Numbered from the stretch's first letter, positions 1 through 10,332 are shown. The stretch is 52,641 bases of DNA from ZC4RG30 sp964417875 (GCA_964417875.1 CAYQJU010000014.1:1-52641); one strand, 5' to 3'. Numbers and translations: made by a program. The notes: generated by a model from the sequence alone, not told the origin.

Positions 1-138
1 CCCCGCATTACCGGAAACTGGAAGCGGTCAGCCACCGCGTGGCAAGCTGCCAAGGCTCAATTGACGATCAAGTTAGGCGAGCGGTTCGTCTTTAAAGACT
101 GTTCAACAGAACTGTCTCTCACACAGAATTTTTTCTGA
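1..138 (+). CDS. C-terminal end of an unidentified gene cut by the window edge
   Basis: Frame 1 is open from the first base to a TGA at 136-138, giving 45 residues that end in LSLTQNFF. The stop lies 10 bases before the ATG of the DUF262 gene, which is operon-like spacing. The fragment is basic and has no motif I recognise. It is probably the tail of an upstream partner gene, but a chance open frame of this length cannot be excluded. Confidence 0.4.
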   Translation, partial: PRITGNWKRSATAWQAAKAQLTIKLGERFVFKDCSTELSLTQNFF

Positions 139-148
139 CAGATCCAAC

Positions 149-1954
149 ATGAGAATCACCCCCAACTCGTTGACCGTCAACCAGGCTCTGTCCTCGTCCA
201 ACGAGCAGTACATGATCCCCAGCTACCAACGGCGCTACTCGTGGAACAGAACACAGGTCCAGGATCTGATTGATGACATCAGCTATCTGGAAGGATCCGA
301 CACCCACTTGATGGGAAGCATCGTTTGCCTGATTGGTGACCATACTGCAGGCATCAACAGCCTCGACCTCGTCGACGGTCAGCAACGCCTGACAACCATC
401 GTCATCCTCCTGGAATGCATCCGGGAGGAGATGGAAACCAGAGGTTCATCGGAGGTCGCTGCTGATCTGAGCAGGCTTCTCATGGCGCGCGATGCCAATG
501 GCGCCCAAGAACCGAAGTTACGGCTGGAGACCATGGATCAGACGGACTTCGAGGCGCTACTCACGCACAAACAGCACCACCGACCTCGGAATCGAAGGCT
601 TGCAGAGGTCTTCGCTTTCGCCAGGCAGTGGGCTGCCGACTCCGAAACCCAGGATCTCCTGCAGTTTCAGTATCGGATCCGAAATCAGGCACTGGTCATT
701 CGGCTCGATGTGGGCGCCGCAAAGGACGCGTTCAAGCTTTTTGAAACCATAAATAATCGCGGGCTCCGACTCAGCCCAACAGACATCATCAAGAACTTCG
801 TTCTAGGCAACGCAGCCCGCTTCGATGTGGAGAAGTTGAAGGCCGCCCGGATAGCCTGGGCTGACCTCCTCGTCAGACTCGATGGGATTAATCCGGACGT
901 CTTCTTCCGCTACTACCTCATGACGCAGATCGGAAGGCGGCTGACTCGTAGTGAGGTGGTGCCGACTTTCAAGAACTTTTTCATGCAGCGTGTGATCGAA
1001 GCACAAAAACTCCCCGACCGCCACCAGTACGAGGCCGAGGACGACGACGAGGACGAAGAGGACGAGCAGGCTATTACCGAGACTTCCGAAACGGGCGACG
1101 AGGAACCGACCCGGGAACCAGATCTGGCAGTGCGCGTCGCCGATTTGCCCTTCATCGACTTTCTTGGGCGCATGGTCCGCTACGCTTCGATTTTTGCCTC
1201 CCTGCTGAACTGCGAGACCGGGGTCGCGAAAATCGATCGCCGCCTCCGCAACCTGAAGATGATCAAGGCTGTCCAGACTTATGGATTCCTCACGCATCTG
1301 CGCGCCAAGGGCTGCGACGACAAAGCCTTCGCGCAAATTCTGAAGCTGACCGAAAGTTTTGTACTCAGGCGGCACACTTGCAGAGAACGGGCGAACGAGA
1401 CGGAAGCGCTCTTTGCGAACCTTTCAGGTATCGATGTCTCCCATGCGTTAACCACAGTGAGAACCGCTTACCGCCGCCTTTGTCCAGATGACACGATCTT
1501 CCGCGAGGAATTCTCGCGCACTCGGTATGTCTCAAACATCATTGATAGAGCCCGATACTGCCTGGAACAGTTTGAGATCAGCAAGCATGGGAATCACGAA
1601 GAACTTCAGGTGCTGGGTGCCGAAGACGTTCATGTGGAGCACATTATCCCGCAGAAGATAAAGACCAAACGTTCAAGATCAGTATATGGCGATTGGCCGG
1701 AGTATCTTGGCGAAGGCGCGGTGAAGCGACACGCGGAGTATGTTTGCCGAATTGGTAATCTGACATTGTTTGCCGGTGAATTGAACATCTCTGCGTCGAA
1801 CAATCCGTTCAGGAGAAAGAAGCCGGCGTACAAGGCGTCGACGCTGCTGCTGACGAAAGAAGTCGCAGAGATGAAGGCGTTTCGCTTTTCCCAAGTCGAG
1901 AAGCGCTCCGCGGAACTTGCGGAATTGGCAGTGAAACTATGGCCGGCGCCATGA
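149..1954 (+). CDS. DUF262/DUF1524 protein, GmrSD-like predicted nuclease
   Basis: This 601-aa protein has the two-domain layout of GmrSD-type restriction enzymes, which attack modified phage DNA. The N-terminal DUF262 domain shows IPSYQRRYSW (about 23-32) and VDGQQRLTT (about 75-83), the nucleotide-binding/hydrolysis motif of the family, and later FETINNRGLRLSPTDIIKN. The C-terminal DUF1524 domain has an HNH-like VHVEHIIPQ (H495, H498) and a downstream Asn-rich GNLTLF segment. A strongly acidic linker (DDDEDEEDE, near residue 300) separates the halves. It is intact and lies about 40 bases before jetA on the same strand. Antiphage function is inferred from the family; DUF262 proteins also occur outside defence. 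Confidence 0.85.
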   Translation: MRITPNSLTVNQALSSSNEQYMIPSYQRRYSWNRTQVQDLIDDISYLEGSDTHLMGSIVCLIGDHTAGINSLDLVDGQQRLTTIVILLECIREEMETRGSSEVAADLSRLLMARDANGAQEPKLRLETMDQTDFEALLTHKQHHRPRNRRLAEVFAFARQWAADSETQDLLQFQYRIRNQALVIRLDVGAAKDAFKLFETINNRGLRLSPTDIIKNFVLGNAARFDVEKLKAARIAWADLLVRLDGINPDVFFRYYLMTQIGRRLTRSEVVPTFKNFFMQRVIEAQKLPDRHQYEAEDDDEDEEDEQAITETSETGDEEPTREPDLAVRVADLPFIDFLGRMVRYASIFASLLNCETGVAKIDRRLRNLKMIKAVQTYGFLTHLRAKGCDDKAFAQILKLTESFVLRRHTCRERANETEALFANLSGIDVSHALTTVRTAYRRLCPDDTIFREEFSRTRYVSNIIDRARYCLEQFEISKHGNHEELQVLGAEDVHVEHIIPQKIKTKRSRSVYGDWPEYLGEGAVKRHAEYVCRIGNLTLFAGELNISASNNPFRRKKPAYKASTLLLTKEVAEMKAFRFSQVEKRSAELAELAVKLWPAP

Positions 1955-1994
1955 TGGTTGACCGCGGGTCTCGGTACGTTACCGACGGCCGACC

Positions 1995-3518
1995 GTGGAC
2001 ACCATGACGACGAGAACGACCGATCTTTTCCGTCACCTCACCGCTGACAAGGCGGCTCTGTACCGAACCATCATGGATGCGTTCGCCGCCGCCAAACGCC
2101 AGTATCGCCTGCAGCTGCGTCCCGACGAAGTGCTGGCCGAAGGCCGCTGGGAGCAGGCTCGCCCCACCCGCGAGGAACTCGCTCAGGCGCTCAACCAGCT
2201 CGCCGAATGGGGCAATCTTGAGTCGCAGCCTGACATGGCCCGCGTTGCGACCTTGAACGACTACTACCGCGCGCGATTCCTCTACCGGCTCTCCCATGGT
2301 GGTGAAGCTGTGGAGGCGGGTCTTGCCGTATTCGAGGAAACCCTGCGGCATCGTGCCGAACTGCAGACCGTGGCGCTGGAAGACATCGAGCGCAGCCTGC
2401 GGGCCCTGCGTCCGCTGCTCGATGCGCCGGCGCTCGATGTGGCCAAGGCGCACGAGATCCTGCGCGACCTGGTACGCGTGTTCGAGGACCTGGCGGCGAA
2501 TGCGCAGGCCTTCATGGCGGGTGTGGCGCGCAGCCTCGAACTGCAGCAGGCCGATGCCGGCACCGTCGTGGCCTACAAGCGCCGGCTGATCGACTACCTC
2601 GATCGCTTCATGGGTGATCTGATCCGACGCTCCGATGTCATTGCCCATGCACTGCATTGCATGTCCGCCTCGATCGACACGGCGCTGCAGCAGGTCGCCG
2701 AGCGTGAGGCGCGCGATGCGGCCCCTGGTGACGATGGCGAGCGCGCCCAGGAAATGGGGCGGCGCGAGCAGGCCTGGCGCGAACGTTGGAAGGGATTGTG
2801 TGGCTGGTTTCTCGCCACCGGCAACGAGCGTCCGCAGGCGGAGCTGTTGCGCGCCCGCGCGCGCGCAGCCATTCCGCAGCTGCTGGCGGCTATCACTGCG
2901 GTGAATGAACGGCGCAGCGGACGCAGCGACCGCTCGGCGGACTTCCGGGTACTGGCGCAGTGGTTCGCCGACTGCCGGGCCGACGAGGAGGCGCATCGTC
3001 TGGCGCGCGCGGCATTCGCGCTGAATCCGGCGCGGCACTTCTCGCTCGAGGTGCAACCGGATGAGGATGTGCCAGCAAGCACCTCGTGGCTTCTGGCGCC
3101 ACCTCTAACGGTGAACCCGCGCCTGCGCGAGTATGGCGAGGCCGCGCCACGCGGCCCGCTGCCGCGCCTGCGCGATCGCAGCAAGGAGCGCGCCTTGATG
3201 GCGCAACAACTGGCTGAGGAATCTGCCCAGGTGGAAGCCGCGCGGCGGCGTCTGGCCAGCGGCCGGCCCGTGCGTCTTTCGCAGATGGGCGAACTGGATG
3301 CACATGAATTCCGCCTGTTCCTCGCCCTGCTCGCCGAGGCGCTGGCCGAACAGGAGAATCCTGACGCACCGGTAGAGCGCCATACCGGCGATGGCCTGCT
3401 GCATATCCACCTGGAGCCCATGGCGCGCGATACGCACGCGCGGCTGCGCACGCCGGACGGGGTGTTCTCAGGCCGCGATCATGTGCTCACCATCCATGCT
3501 GCACTGGAGAATCCGTGA
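1995..3518 (+). CDS. jetA: Wadjet subunit JetA (DUF2397/TIGR02677 family)
   Basis: This is a 507-aa protein recognised as the kleisin-like subunit of a Wadjet complex by its family resemblance and above all by its position first in a jetA-jetB-jetC-jetD operon. Wadjet is an SMC-type machine that senses and cleaves closed circular plasmid DNA. JetA bridges the JetC heads and binds JetB. The protein is mostly helical with Arg/Glu-rich stretches and no catalytic motif. The start is GTG at 1995; an ATG three codons later (2004) is equally possible. Its TGA overlaps the GTG start of jetB (GTGA), so the two are translationally coupled. Confidence 0.85.
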   Translation: MDTMTTRTTDLFRHLTADKAALYRTIMDAFAAAKRQYRLQLRPDEVLAEGRWEQARPTREELAQALNQLAEWGNLESQPDMARVATLNDYYRARFLYRLSHGGEAVEAGLAVFEETLRHRAELQTVALEDIERSLRALRPLLDAPALDVAKAHEILRDLVRVFEDLAANAQAFMAGVARSLELQQADAGTVVAYKRRLIDYLDRFMGDLIRRSDVIAHALHCMSASIDTALQQVAEREARDAAPGDDGERAQEMGRREQAWRERWKGLCGWFLATGNERPQAELLRARARAAIPQLLAAITAVNERRSGRSDRSADFRVLAQWFADCRADEEAHRLARAAFALNPARHFSLEVQPDEDVPASTSWLLAPPLTVNPRLREYGEAAPRGPLPRLRDRSKERALMAQQLAEESAQVEAARRRLASGRPVRLSQMGELDAHEFRLFLALLAEALAEQENPDAPVERHTGDGLLHIHLEPMARDTHARLRTPDGVFSGRDHVLTIHAALENP

Positions 3519-4756
3519 ACGCCCGTGCGCTCGGTGATCTGCAACGCGCGCAGCAGCAGGATGAGTTCCGCCGCGCGTTGCGGGCGCTGCTGATGCAACC
3601 TTTGATGTCACCCATTCATGCGGATTTCGCGGCGGTGCGCCGCCAGGCGGGACGGTTGCGCGAATGGTTTGCGCGCGAGGCCGGCTGGCCGCTGCACGTG
3701 GATCGCGAAGGCGCGCGCCTGTACAAGCGGCCAGCGGATCTCACTGACGCCACCCGCGGCCTGCCGGGCTACGACCGCCGCCGCTACGTGCTGTTGTGCC
3801 TGGCCTGCGCGGTGCTCGAGCGGGCGGATCCGCAGATCACACTGCGGACACTTGGCGAACGCATCATGCGCGAGGCTGCCGAGCCAGCGCTGGTGGCACT
3901 GGATTACTCCTTCACCCTGCACAGCGCCGGCGAACGGCGCGAGCTGGTGGCGGTGTGCCGGACGTTGCTTGAACAGGGCGTGCTCGCGCGCGTGGCGGGC
4001 GATGAAGAACACTTCGTACTCGATGGCGGTGGGCAGCAGGGCGATGCGCTCTACGATGTGCAACGACGCCTGCTGGCCGGCGTGCTGGCTGCGGTACGCG
4101 GTCCCTCCACCTGGCCAGCCAGCGAGGCACCGGCCAATGCAACCGCACGGCTGCAGGCGCTGGTGGGCACTGCCGTCATGGACAGCGATCAGGCGCGACG
4201 CGACGCCCTGCGCCAGCAGCTTTCGCGTCGCCTGCTCGATGATCCGGTGCTATATGCCGACGCGCTGGCAACGGATGCACAGGCCTACTTCATCAACCAG
4301 CGCGGCGCCATGGCGGCACGTCTGTGCGAGGCCACCGGCCTGCTGCCCGAGCAGCGTGCCGAAGGTCTGGCACTGGTGGATGGCGCGGGTCAGCTCACCG
4401 ACGTGGCAATGCCGGCGGAGGGCACCGACGCCCATGTCACACTGCTGATAGCCGGGCACCTCGCGCAGCGCTTGCGTGATGCAGGTGGTGCGGCCTTGCG
4501 CATTGGCCGCCCGGAAATCGTCATGTTCCTCAGCGGGGCGATCGAGCGCTACGGACGCTACTGGCGCAAATCCGCCCGCGCCACCGGCGCCGAGCACGAG
4601 CTGGCCGACATCGCGCTCACGCGCCTGCAGCAGCTGGCGCTCATCGTGCGCGACGGCGATGCCGTGCAGCCGCTGCCGGCCATCGCGCGCTTCCACCTGG
4701 GCGAAACGCAGGTACTGACTTCCACCGCTGTCGCTTCGCAGACCGCCCTGATATGA
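3515..4756 (+). CDS. jetB: Wadjet subunit JetB (DUF2398/TIGR02678 family)
   Basis: The 413-aa product is the second Wadjet subunit, corresponding to the KITE-type winged-helix protein that binds the JetA kleisin. It has an early LMQPLMSPIHADFAAVRRQ segment and a family-like block around RLYKRPADLTDATRGLPGYDRRRYVLLCLACAVLERADPQ (split here only for description). No enzymatic motif is seen or expected. The GTG start overlaps the jetA stop, and the TGA overlaps the ATG of jetC (ATGA), so jetABC are tightly coupled. Assignment rests on family resemblance plus gene order. Confidence 0.85.
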   Translation: MNARALGDLQRAQQQDEFRRALRALLMQPLMSPIHADFAAVRRQAGRLREWFAREAGWPLHVDREGARLYKRPADLTDATRGLPGYDRRRYVLLCLACAVLERADPQITLRTLGERIMREAAEPALVALDYSFTLHSAGERRELVAVCRTLLEQGVLARVAGDEEHFVLDGGGQQGDALYDVQRRLLAGVLAAVRGPSTWPASEAPANATARLQALVGTAVMDSDQARRDALRQQLSRRLLDDPVLYADALATDAQAYFINQRGAMAARLCEATGLLPEQRAEGLALVDGAGQLTDVAMPAEGTDAHVTLLIAGHLAQRLRDAGGAALRIGRPEIVMFLSGAIERYGRYWRKSARATGAEHELADIALTRLQQLALIVRDGDAVQPLPAIARFHLGETQVLTSTAVASQTALI

Positions 4757-7700
4757 CCGACCAGTTGCCTTCGATCGCGGCTACCGCCGGCGGCCGCTCG
4801 CCTCCACCGCTGCCGCAACCGCAACGTGAGCGCTGGCAGCCGCTGCGCATGGGCCTCACCGATCTTTTCCTCTACGACAGCGAGGAGTTCTGGTTCCACG
4901 ACGGGCACCTGCTGCTGCGCGGGAACAACGGCACCGGCAAGTCCAAGGTGCTGTCGCTGACCCTGCCACTGCTGTTCGATGCGAACCTGCGTCCGGCGCG
5001 CGTCGAACCGGACGCCGATGGCGGCAAGAGAATGAGCTGGAACCTGCTGATGGGCAGCTATCCGCGCCGCATTGGCTACAGCTGGATCGAGTTCGGCCGC
5101 CGCGACAGCGAAGGCGTGGCGCATGTACTGACGCTGGGCGTGGGCCTGTCGGCCGTGGCCGGCCGTGCACATGTGGACAGCTGGTTCTTCCTGCTCGAAG
5201 GCGATGCCCTCACCTGCGCGCCGCGCCTGGGCGAGGACCTGTGGCTCACCAGTGTCCAACAGCGCGTGCTGACGCGCGAGCAGCTGCGCGAGGCCATCGG
5301 CGGCCGCGGCCAGATCTTCGACAGCGCAAAGGACTACCGCCGCGCCGTGGATGAGCGGCTGTTCCAGCTGGGCGAGCGTCGCTATGACGCGCTGATGGAT
5401 ACCCTGGTACAGCTGCGCCAGCCGCAGCTGTCGAAAAAGCCCGATGAAGCCGGGCTTTCCCATGCGCTGGGTGAATCCTTGCCGCCGCTGCAGAACGAGC
5501 TGCTGGCTGATGTGGCCGAAGCCCTCAACCAGCTGGAGGAGGATCGCCACCGGCTCGAGGACACCCGCCAGTTGCTCCGGGCGGTGACGCAGTTCGAGCA
5601 ACGCTACCGCATTTACTCCGGCATGCTGGCACGTCGACAGGCGCGCACCCTGCGCCAGTCGCAGACCGGCTTCGACAATGCCAGCGCGGCACGCAATCAG
5701 GCACAGGCCGTGCTCGAGAAGGCGCAGCAGGACGAAGCCGCCGCCATCACCGCGCGCGATGGCGCCCATCGAGGCTGGATCGCGGCCCGCGAACGCGTGG
5801 ATACGCTGCAGGCTGATCCGCGTAATCGCGATGCGCAGCAGCTGGCGCAGGCGCGCGAGGAAATGCAGCGGCGGCGCAACGCGGCCGAAGCGGCCGCATC
5901 GCGGCTCGAGGGCGCGCAGGAGAAGCTGCAGCGTGAGGTGCGCCTGCATGTGCAGCGCGATCAGCAGGCGGGCGCGGCGCGGGAGACGCTCGATGCAGTG
6001 CGCGCACAAGCTGCCCGGGCTTCCGGCGCCATCGGCATCGAGGCCCGCGTGGACGCGAACCCTCTGCTGGTGCTCGACGCCGACGCACTGGCCGATTCCC
6101 CCGCCACAACGCAGGCCGGCGCGCAGGCTTTGCAGGCGGCCGTGTCGCAGCGTCGCCAGGATCTGACGCTGCTGCGCCAGCGCCTTGCGGAACTCGGCCA
6201 GCAGCACACTGTCCACGCGCTGGCCGAAGCGAACCTGCGCGACCTGCGCCAGGAGTTCGATGCGGCGCTGGAAGATCGCCAACGGGCCGACCAGGATGCC
6301 GAGCGCGAGGGCACGGCGCTGGTGGAAGGCTGGTCGCGCCACAGTGCAGGACTGCAGCAGCTGCACCTTGATGCGGCCGGCATCCTCGATGATCTGGCAG
6401 TGTGGGCGGCGCGACCGGAGGGAGAAAACCCGGCGCGGCGCGCACTGGACAGCGCCTGGCAGGATGCGCTGTCCCGCTTCGCCGCGCGCTCCGCGGCGCT
6501 GGAGGCCGGTCAGGCGGCCCAACAAGCGCAACGCGCCGCACTCGACGCAGAACGCCAGCGGCTGGTCGATGGCGAAGATGCCGTGCCGCCCGAACCGGCG
6601 ACGCGGGCACCAGGTGTGCGCGGCGCGCGTGCCGGTGCACCGCTGTGGCAGCTGGTGGATTTCCAGCCGCAGCTCAGCGCCACCGAACGTGCGGGGCTGG
6701 AGGCGGCACTGGAAGCCAGCGGACTACTCGATGCCTGGCTGTCGCCCGATGGCACGCTGCACGATGCGCAGGGACAGCCGCTTCTCGATACGCACTGGCT
6801 GCAGCGTGCGCCGGTGTCCGGCCCCAGCCTCAACGATGCGCTGTGCGCCGCGATGCCAGAGCACTCTCCCATCACTGGCGCGCAGCTCGCGAAGCTGCTG
6901 TCCTGCGTAGCCTGGGGCACACAGGAACCTGCGGGTGCCGAGAGCTGGGTGTCGCCGGAGGGACGCTTTCGCATCGGCAGCCTGGCCGGCGCCTGGCACA
7001 AACCCGAAGCACGTTACATTGGCCATGCCGCACGCGCGCGGGCCCGCGCGCTGCGCCTGCAGGAGATTGCCGCGGCGCTGGCCGAACTGGATGCTGCCGC
7101 GGCCGACCTTGCGCAGCAGGCGCACCAGGTGCAGGTCGAACGCGAGCTGGCCAGGCAGGAGCATGCTCGCGCGCCATCTGACCAGCCCCTGCTGGCGGCC
7201 ATCGCGATGGCGGCTGCCGCTGGGGAACAGGCCGCGCGCACCAGGCAAAGGCTGGAACAAGCCGATGCGCGCCTCGCGCAGGCCAGTGAGTTGCTGCATG
7301 CCGCGCAGGAGCAGCTGCAGCGCGACGCCACCGATCTTCGGCTGCCCACCGACGCTGCACAGCTGCCTGCCGTCGAGCAGGCGCTGGAACACTTCGACGG
7401 ATTGCGCTTCCAGCTGTCGCAGGCCGTTGGCAACTGGCGGCGCGAACGCGACGCGCTGATCGAACAAAGGCAGCGCGAAGAGGACGCCCGTGCGGTGGTG
7501 GAACAGGCCGACACCCAGCAGCACCAGTTGCGGGAAGAAGCCGACCAGGCCAGCGTGCGGTACAACACCCTGGAGCGCATGGTGGGCACAGACGTCGAGA
7601 CCCTGCACCGGGAGCTGTCCGAAGCGCGCGACGCATCCCGCCGCATCGAGGCGGCGCTGGAGAAAGCCCAAGAGGCCTTGCGTCTGTCCGGGGAACACCG

Positions 7701-8937
7701 CGCCAGGACCGAAGCCGAAGCGCAGCAGAAAGAGCAGACCCTCGCCGAGCGCAGCATCGGACGCATGCAGGCTGCCGACGCATTGCAGCGTTTCGCCGCC
7801 ACGGGTTTGCTGGCCTCGGCCTTGCCGCAGCTTGCACAGCCGGAACACTGGAGCATCGATCCTGCGCTCAACCTTGCACGCCGCATCGAGCAGGAGCTGC
7901 GGCAGCTTCCCGAGGATGAGGCCAGCTGGACCCGCATCGCCCGGCAGATCTCCCAGGACCTGGATGAGATGCAGCGCACGCTCACCGCCCTCGGCCACCG
8001 CGCCGTGTCCGAGCAGAATGACTCCGGGCTGATCGTGCACATCCAGTACCAGAACCGCACCGAGCGCCCGGACACCCTGGCCACGCGGCTGGAGGAGGAC
8101 ATCGCCGAACGCAGCGCGCTGCTGTCGGCGCGTGAGCGCGAAGTGCTGGAGAACCACCTGCAGGCGGAGATCGCCGCCGAAATCCAGAGGCTGATGCGCA
8201 CCGCCAGCGAACGCGTCAATGCCATCAACGAGGAACTGCGCAAGCGTCCCACCAGCACTGGCGTGCGTTACCGCCTGAGATGGGAGCCGCTTTCGCCCGA
8301 GGAAGGCGCACCCGCAGGTCTGGAAGTCGCGCGCGAGCGGTTGCTCAACACCAGCGCCGACCTGTGGTCCGCCGAAGACCGCAGCGCCGTGGGCACGATG
8401 CTGCAGCAGCGCATTGCCGCCGAGCGCGCCCGCGCCGATGCCGGAGCCGGAGCCGCCGAGGGCAGTCTGGTCGACCAGTTGGCGCGCGCGCTCGATTACC
8501 GCCACTGGCATCGTTTCGCCGTGCAGCGCCTGCAGGATGGACAGTGGCGCAAGCTCTCCGGTCCCGCCTCCAGCGGCGAGCGCGCGCTGGGCCTCACCGT
8601 GCCGCTGTTCGCCGCCATCGCCAGCTTCTACGGACACGAGGGCAGCAGTCATGGTGCCAGCCGGCTGGCACCGCGCCTCATGCTGCTGGATGAAGCCTTC
8701 GCCGGCATCGACGATGCCGCGCGCGCCCATTGCATGGGACTGATCCGCGAGTTCGACCTGGATTTTGTGCTCACCAGCGAGCGCGAGTGGGGCTGCTACG
8801 CCGAACTGCCAGGAGTCGCCATCTGCCAGCTGCAGCGGCGCGAAGGTGTCGATGCGGTGTTCGTGTCGCGCTGGACCTGGGATGGCCGCGCGCCCGCAAG
8901 GCAGCCGGATCCGGACCGGCGGTTTCCTCCTTCATGA
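4753..8937 (+). CDS. jetC: Wadjet SMC-like ATPase JetC (TIGR02680 family)
   Basis: This 1394-aa protein is the motor of the Wadjet complex. It has an N-terminal ATPase half with Walker A GNNGTGKS (57-64), very long Ala/Gln/Arg/Glu-rich coiled-coil arms, and a C-terminal half with an SGER signature (about 1274) and Walker B LMLLDEAFAGID (D1313, E1314). A hinge-like globular block lies between the arms (about residues 610-770). SMC ATPases of this type extrude DNA loops and signal JetD to cut small circles. Length and motif order are normal and the frame is intact. The neighbouring DUF2397/2398/2399 genes place it in the TIGR02680-type subtype; I cannot decide from memory whether that is numbered type II or III. 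Confidence 0.92.
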   Translation: MTDQLPSIAATAGGRSPPPLPQPQRERWQPLRMGLTDLFLYDSEEFWFHDGHLLLRGNNGTGKSKVLSLTLPLLFDANLRPARVEPDADGGKRMSWNLLMGSYPRRIGYSWIEFGRRDSEGVAHVLTLGVGLSAVAGRAHVDSWFFLLEGDALTCAPRLGEDLWLTSVQQRVLTREQLREAIGGRGQIFDSAKDYRRAVDERLFQLGERRYDALMDTLVQLRQPQLSKKPDEAGLSHALGESLPPLQNELLADVAEALNQLEEDRHRLEDTRQLLRAVTQFEQRYRIYSGMLARRQARTLRQSQTGFDNASAARNQAQAVLEKAQQDEAAAITARDGAHRGWIAARERVDTLQADPRNRDAQQLAQAREEMQRRRNAAEAAASRLEGAQEKLQREVRLHVQRDQQAGAARETLDAVRAQAARASGAIGIEARVDANPLLVLDADALADSPATTQAGAQALQAAVSQRRQDLTLLRQRLAELGQQHTVHALAEANLRDLRQEFDAALEDRQRADQDAEREGTALVEGWSRHSAGLQQLHLDAAGILDDLAVWAARPEGENPARRALDSAWQDALSRFAARSAALEAGQAAQQAQRAALDAERQRLVDGEDAVPPEPATRAPGVRGARAGAPLWQLVDFQPQLSATERAGLEAALEASGLLDAWLSPDGTLHDAQGQPLLDTHWLQRAPVSGPSLNDALCAAMPEHSPITGAQLAKLLSCVAWGTQEPAGAESWVSPEGRFRIGSLAGAWHKPEARYIGHAARARARALRLQEIAAALAELDAAAADLAQQAHQVQVERELARQEHARAPSDQPLLAAIAMAAAAGEQAARTRQRLEQADARLAQASELLHAAQEQLQRDATDLRLPTDAAQLPAVEQALEHFDGLRFQLSQAVGNWRRERDALIEQRQREEDARAVVEQADTQQHQLREEADQASVRYNTLERMVGTDVETLHRELSEARDASRRIEAALEKAQEALRLSGEHRARTEAEAQQKEQTLAERSIGRMQAADALQRFAATGLLASALPQLAQPEHWSIDPALNLARRIEQELRQLPEDEASWTRIARQISQDLDEMQRTLTALGHRAVSEQNDSGLIVHIQYQNRTERPDTLATRLEEDIAERSALLSAREREVLENHLQAEIAAEIQRLMRTASERVNAINEELRKRPTSTGVRYRLRWEPLSPEEGAPAGLEVARERLLNTSADLWSAEDRSAVGTMLQQRIAAERARADAGAGAAEGSLVDQLARALDYRHWHRFAVQRLQDGQWRKLSGPASSGERALGLTVPLFAAIASFYGHEGSSHGASRLAPRLMLLDEAFAGIDDAARAHCMGLIREFDLDFVLTSEREWGCYAELPGVAICQLQRREGVDAVFVSRWTWDGRAPARQPDPDRRFPPS

Positions 8938-8952
8938 GCTGCGTCGCTTGCG

Positions 8953-10194
8953 ATGAATGATGCGCGCGATGCACGGCTGCAGCGCCTGCTCGGCGCGCCC
9001 GAGCTGGTGCGCGTGCGCCAGCGGTTGCGGCGTCACTTCGAGCGCCTCGAACCCGGCGAGCATCCGCCGCGGCTTCGCCTGGGCGATCTGGATGCTCCGG
9101 CGCATGCCGCGCTGTGCCAGCTGACCGGCAGTCGGTCGCGCGTCGCGCGCTCGATGGTGCTCGACATCACGGAGCTGAATGCCCGCCTGCGCGCTGGTGG
9201 CCTGGCCGATTCGCTGCACGATGCACTGGAAAGACTGGACGGCCCCATCCTCCCCACCACCAGCCTGCGCCGCGAACGGCAGCGGCAGTGGGGCGCCATC
9301 GCCGCTACGCCGATCAACGATGCGCGCCTGCAGGCCTGGTTGCGCACGCCGGCCGCGCTCACGCTGCTGAAGAGGCTGGGCCGCGAGCCCACACGCGCCG
9401 CGCAATTGCTCGTCAGTGCCGAGGCCGTCCTGCGTCGCCTGCCCGCCGCCGGCCTGACGCGATCGCGGCTCGCGGCGGAGACGCTTGGTGATGCACACGC
9501 CCTTGATGGCGGAAGGCCGGTGGCTGCGGTGGTGCTGGCCGCGTGGCGTCATCAGGATGCAAAGCCCTTCACCGCATCAGCGGATTCACCCGTGCGCGCG
9601 CGCGATCTCTGGGCGCAGGCTGGCGTGCTGGTCAATGAACTCGCACGGCCGGCGCTGACCCTCAATCTGCCGCTTGCAGGCGAGAGCTCCCTCCACTGGG
9701 CGCGGGGCGAACCCGCGTGGCTTTCACTTCGACTGCTGCTGCGAGGTCAGCCCTCCTGGGGGCACCTGACCGGGCAGTACGTTTTTGTCTGCGAGAATCC
9801 GAACATCGTTGCCATCGCCGCCGATCAGCTGGGCGCTGCGTGCGCGCCGCTGGTGTGCACCGATGGCATGCCGGCGGCCGCGCAGCGTGCGCTGCTCGAC
9901 CAGCTCGTCGATGGCGGTGCGCTGCTGAATTACCACGGCGATTTCGACTGGGCGGGAATCGGCATCGGCAACGTGGTCATGCGCCGGTGGCGCGCGCGGC
10001 CGTGGCGGTATGGGGTTGAGGACTATCTCGCGGCGGTGGACCGCACTGCCGCCGGGCAGCGCCATGCGCTGCACTCCGACATGCTGGAGGCTTGCTGGGA
10101 TGCCGGGCTTGGTGCGGCGATGCGGGGCTCGGGGACGGCGATTGCGGAGGAGGCGGTGGTGGAGACGCTGCTGGAGGATTTGGGGAGGGGGTAG
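8953..10194 (+). CDS. jetD: Wadjet nuclease JetD (DUF2399 Toprim family)
   Basis: The 413-aa product is the DNA-cleaving subunit of Wadjet. The C-terminal half carries the Toprim metal site: the acidic residue in VFVCENPN (E281) and the DxD of NYHGDFDWAG (D330, D332). The N-terminal half is the arm that docks the nuclease on the complex (DUF3323-like region). ATG at 8953 follows the jetC stop by 15 bases, completing a four-gene operon with all catalytic residues present. The gene converges with the RES toxin gene on the other strand. Confidence 0.9.
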   Translation: MNDARDARLQRLLGAPELVRVRQRLRRHFERLEPGEHPPRLRLGDLDAPAHAALCQLTGSRSRVARSMVLDITELNARLRAGGLADSLHDALERLDGPILPTTSLRRERQRQWGAIAATPINDARLQAWLRTPAALTLLKRLGREPTRAAQLLVSAEAVLRRLPAAGLTRSRLAAETLGDAHALDGGRPVAAVVLAAWRHQDAKPFTASADSPVRARDLWAQAGVLVNELARPALTLNLPLAGESSLHWARGEPAWLSLRLLLRGQPSWGHLTGQYVFVCENPNIVAIAADQLGAACAPLVCTDGMPAAAQRALLDQLVDGGALLNYHGDFDWAGIGIGNVVMRRWRARPWRYGVEDYLAAVDRTAAGQRHALHSDMLEACWDAGLGAAMRGSGTAIAEEAVVETLLEDLGRG

Positions 10195-10332
10195 TCGCGC
10201 GCTTGTGGAAGTGGAGGACCAAAATCCCGTTGTTTCGGAACTTCGCGCCTCTACCTGCGACGCTCCCACCATTCCCGTCGTGCGTGTTCCGCCGCGACCG
10301 GAACCTCGCTCGCTCCTCAGACGAGGGCTTCG

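Noticed and set aside
4558..8730. Long antisense open frames (657 and 668 aa) across jetC
   Set aside because: High GC gives long open shadow frames; they lack motifs and lie fully antisense to a gene with clear ATPase motifs.
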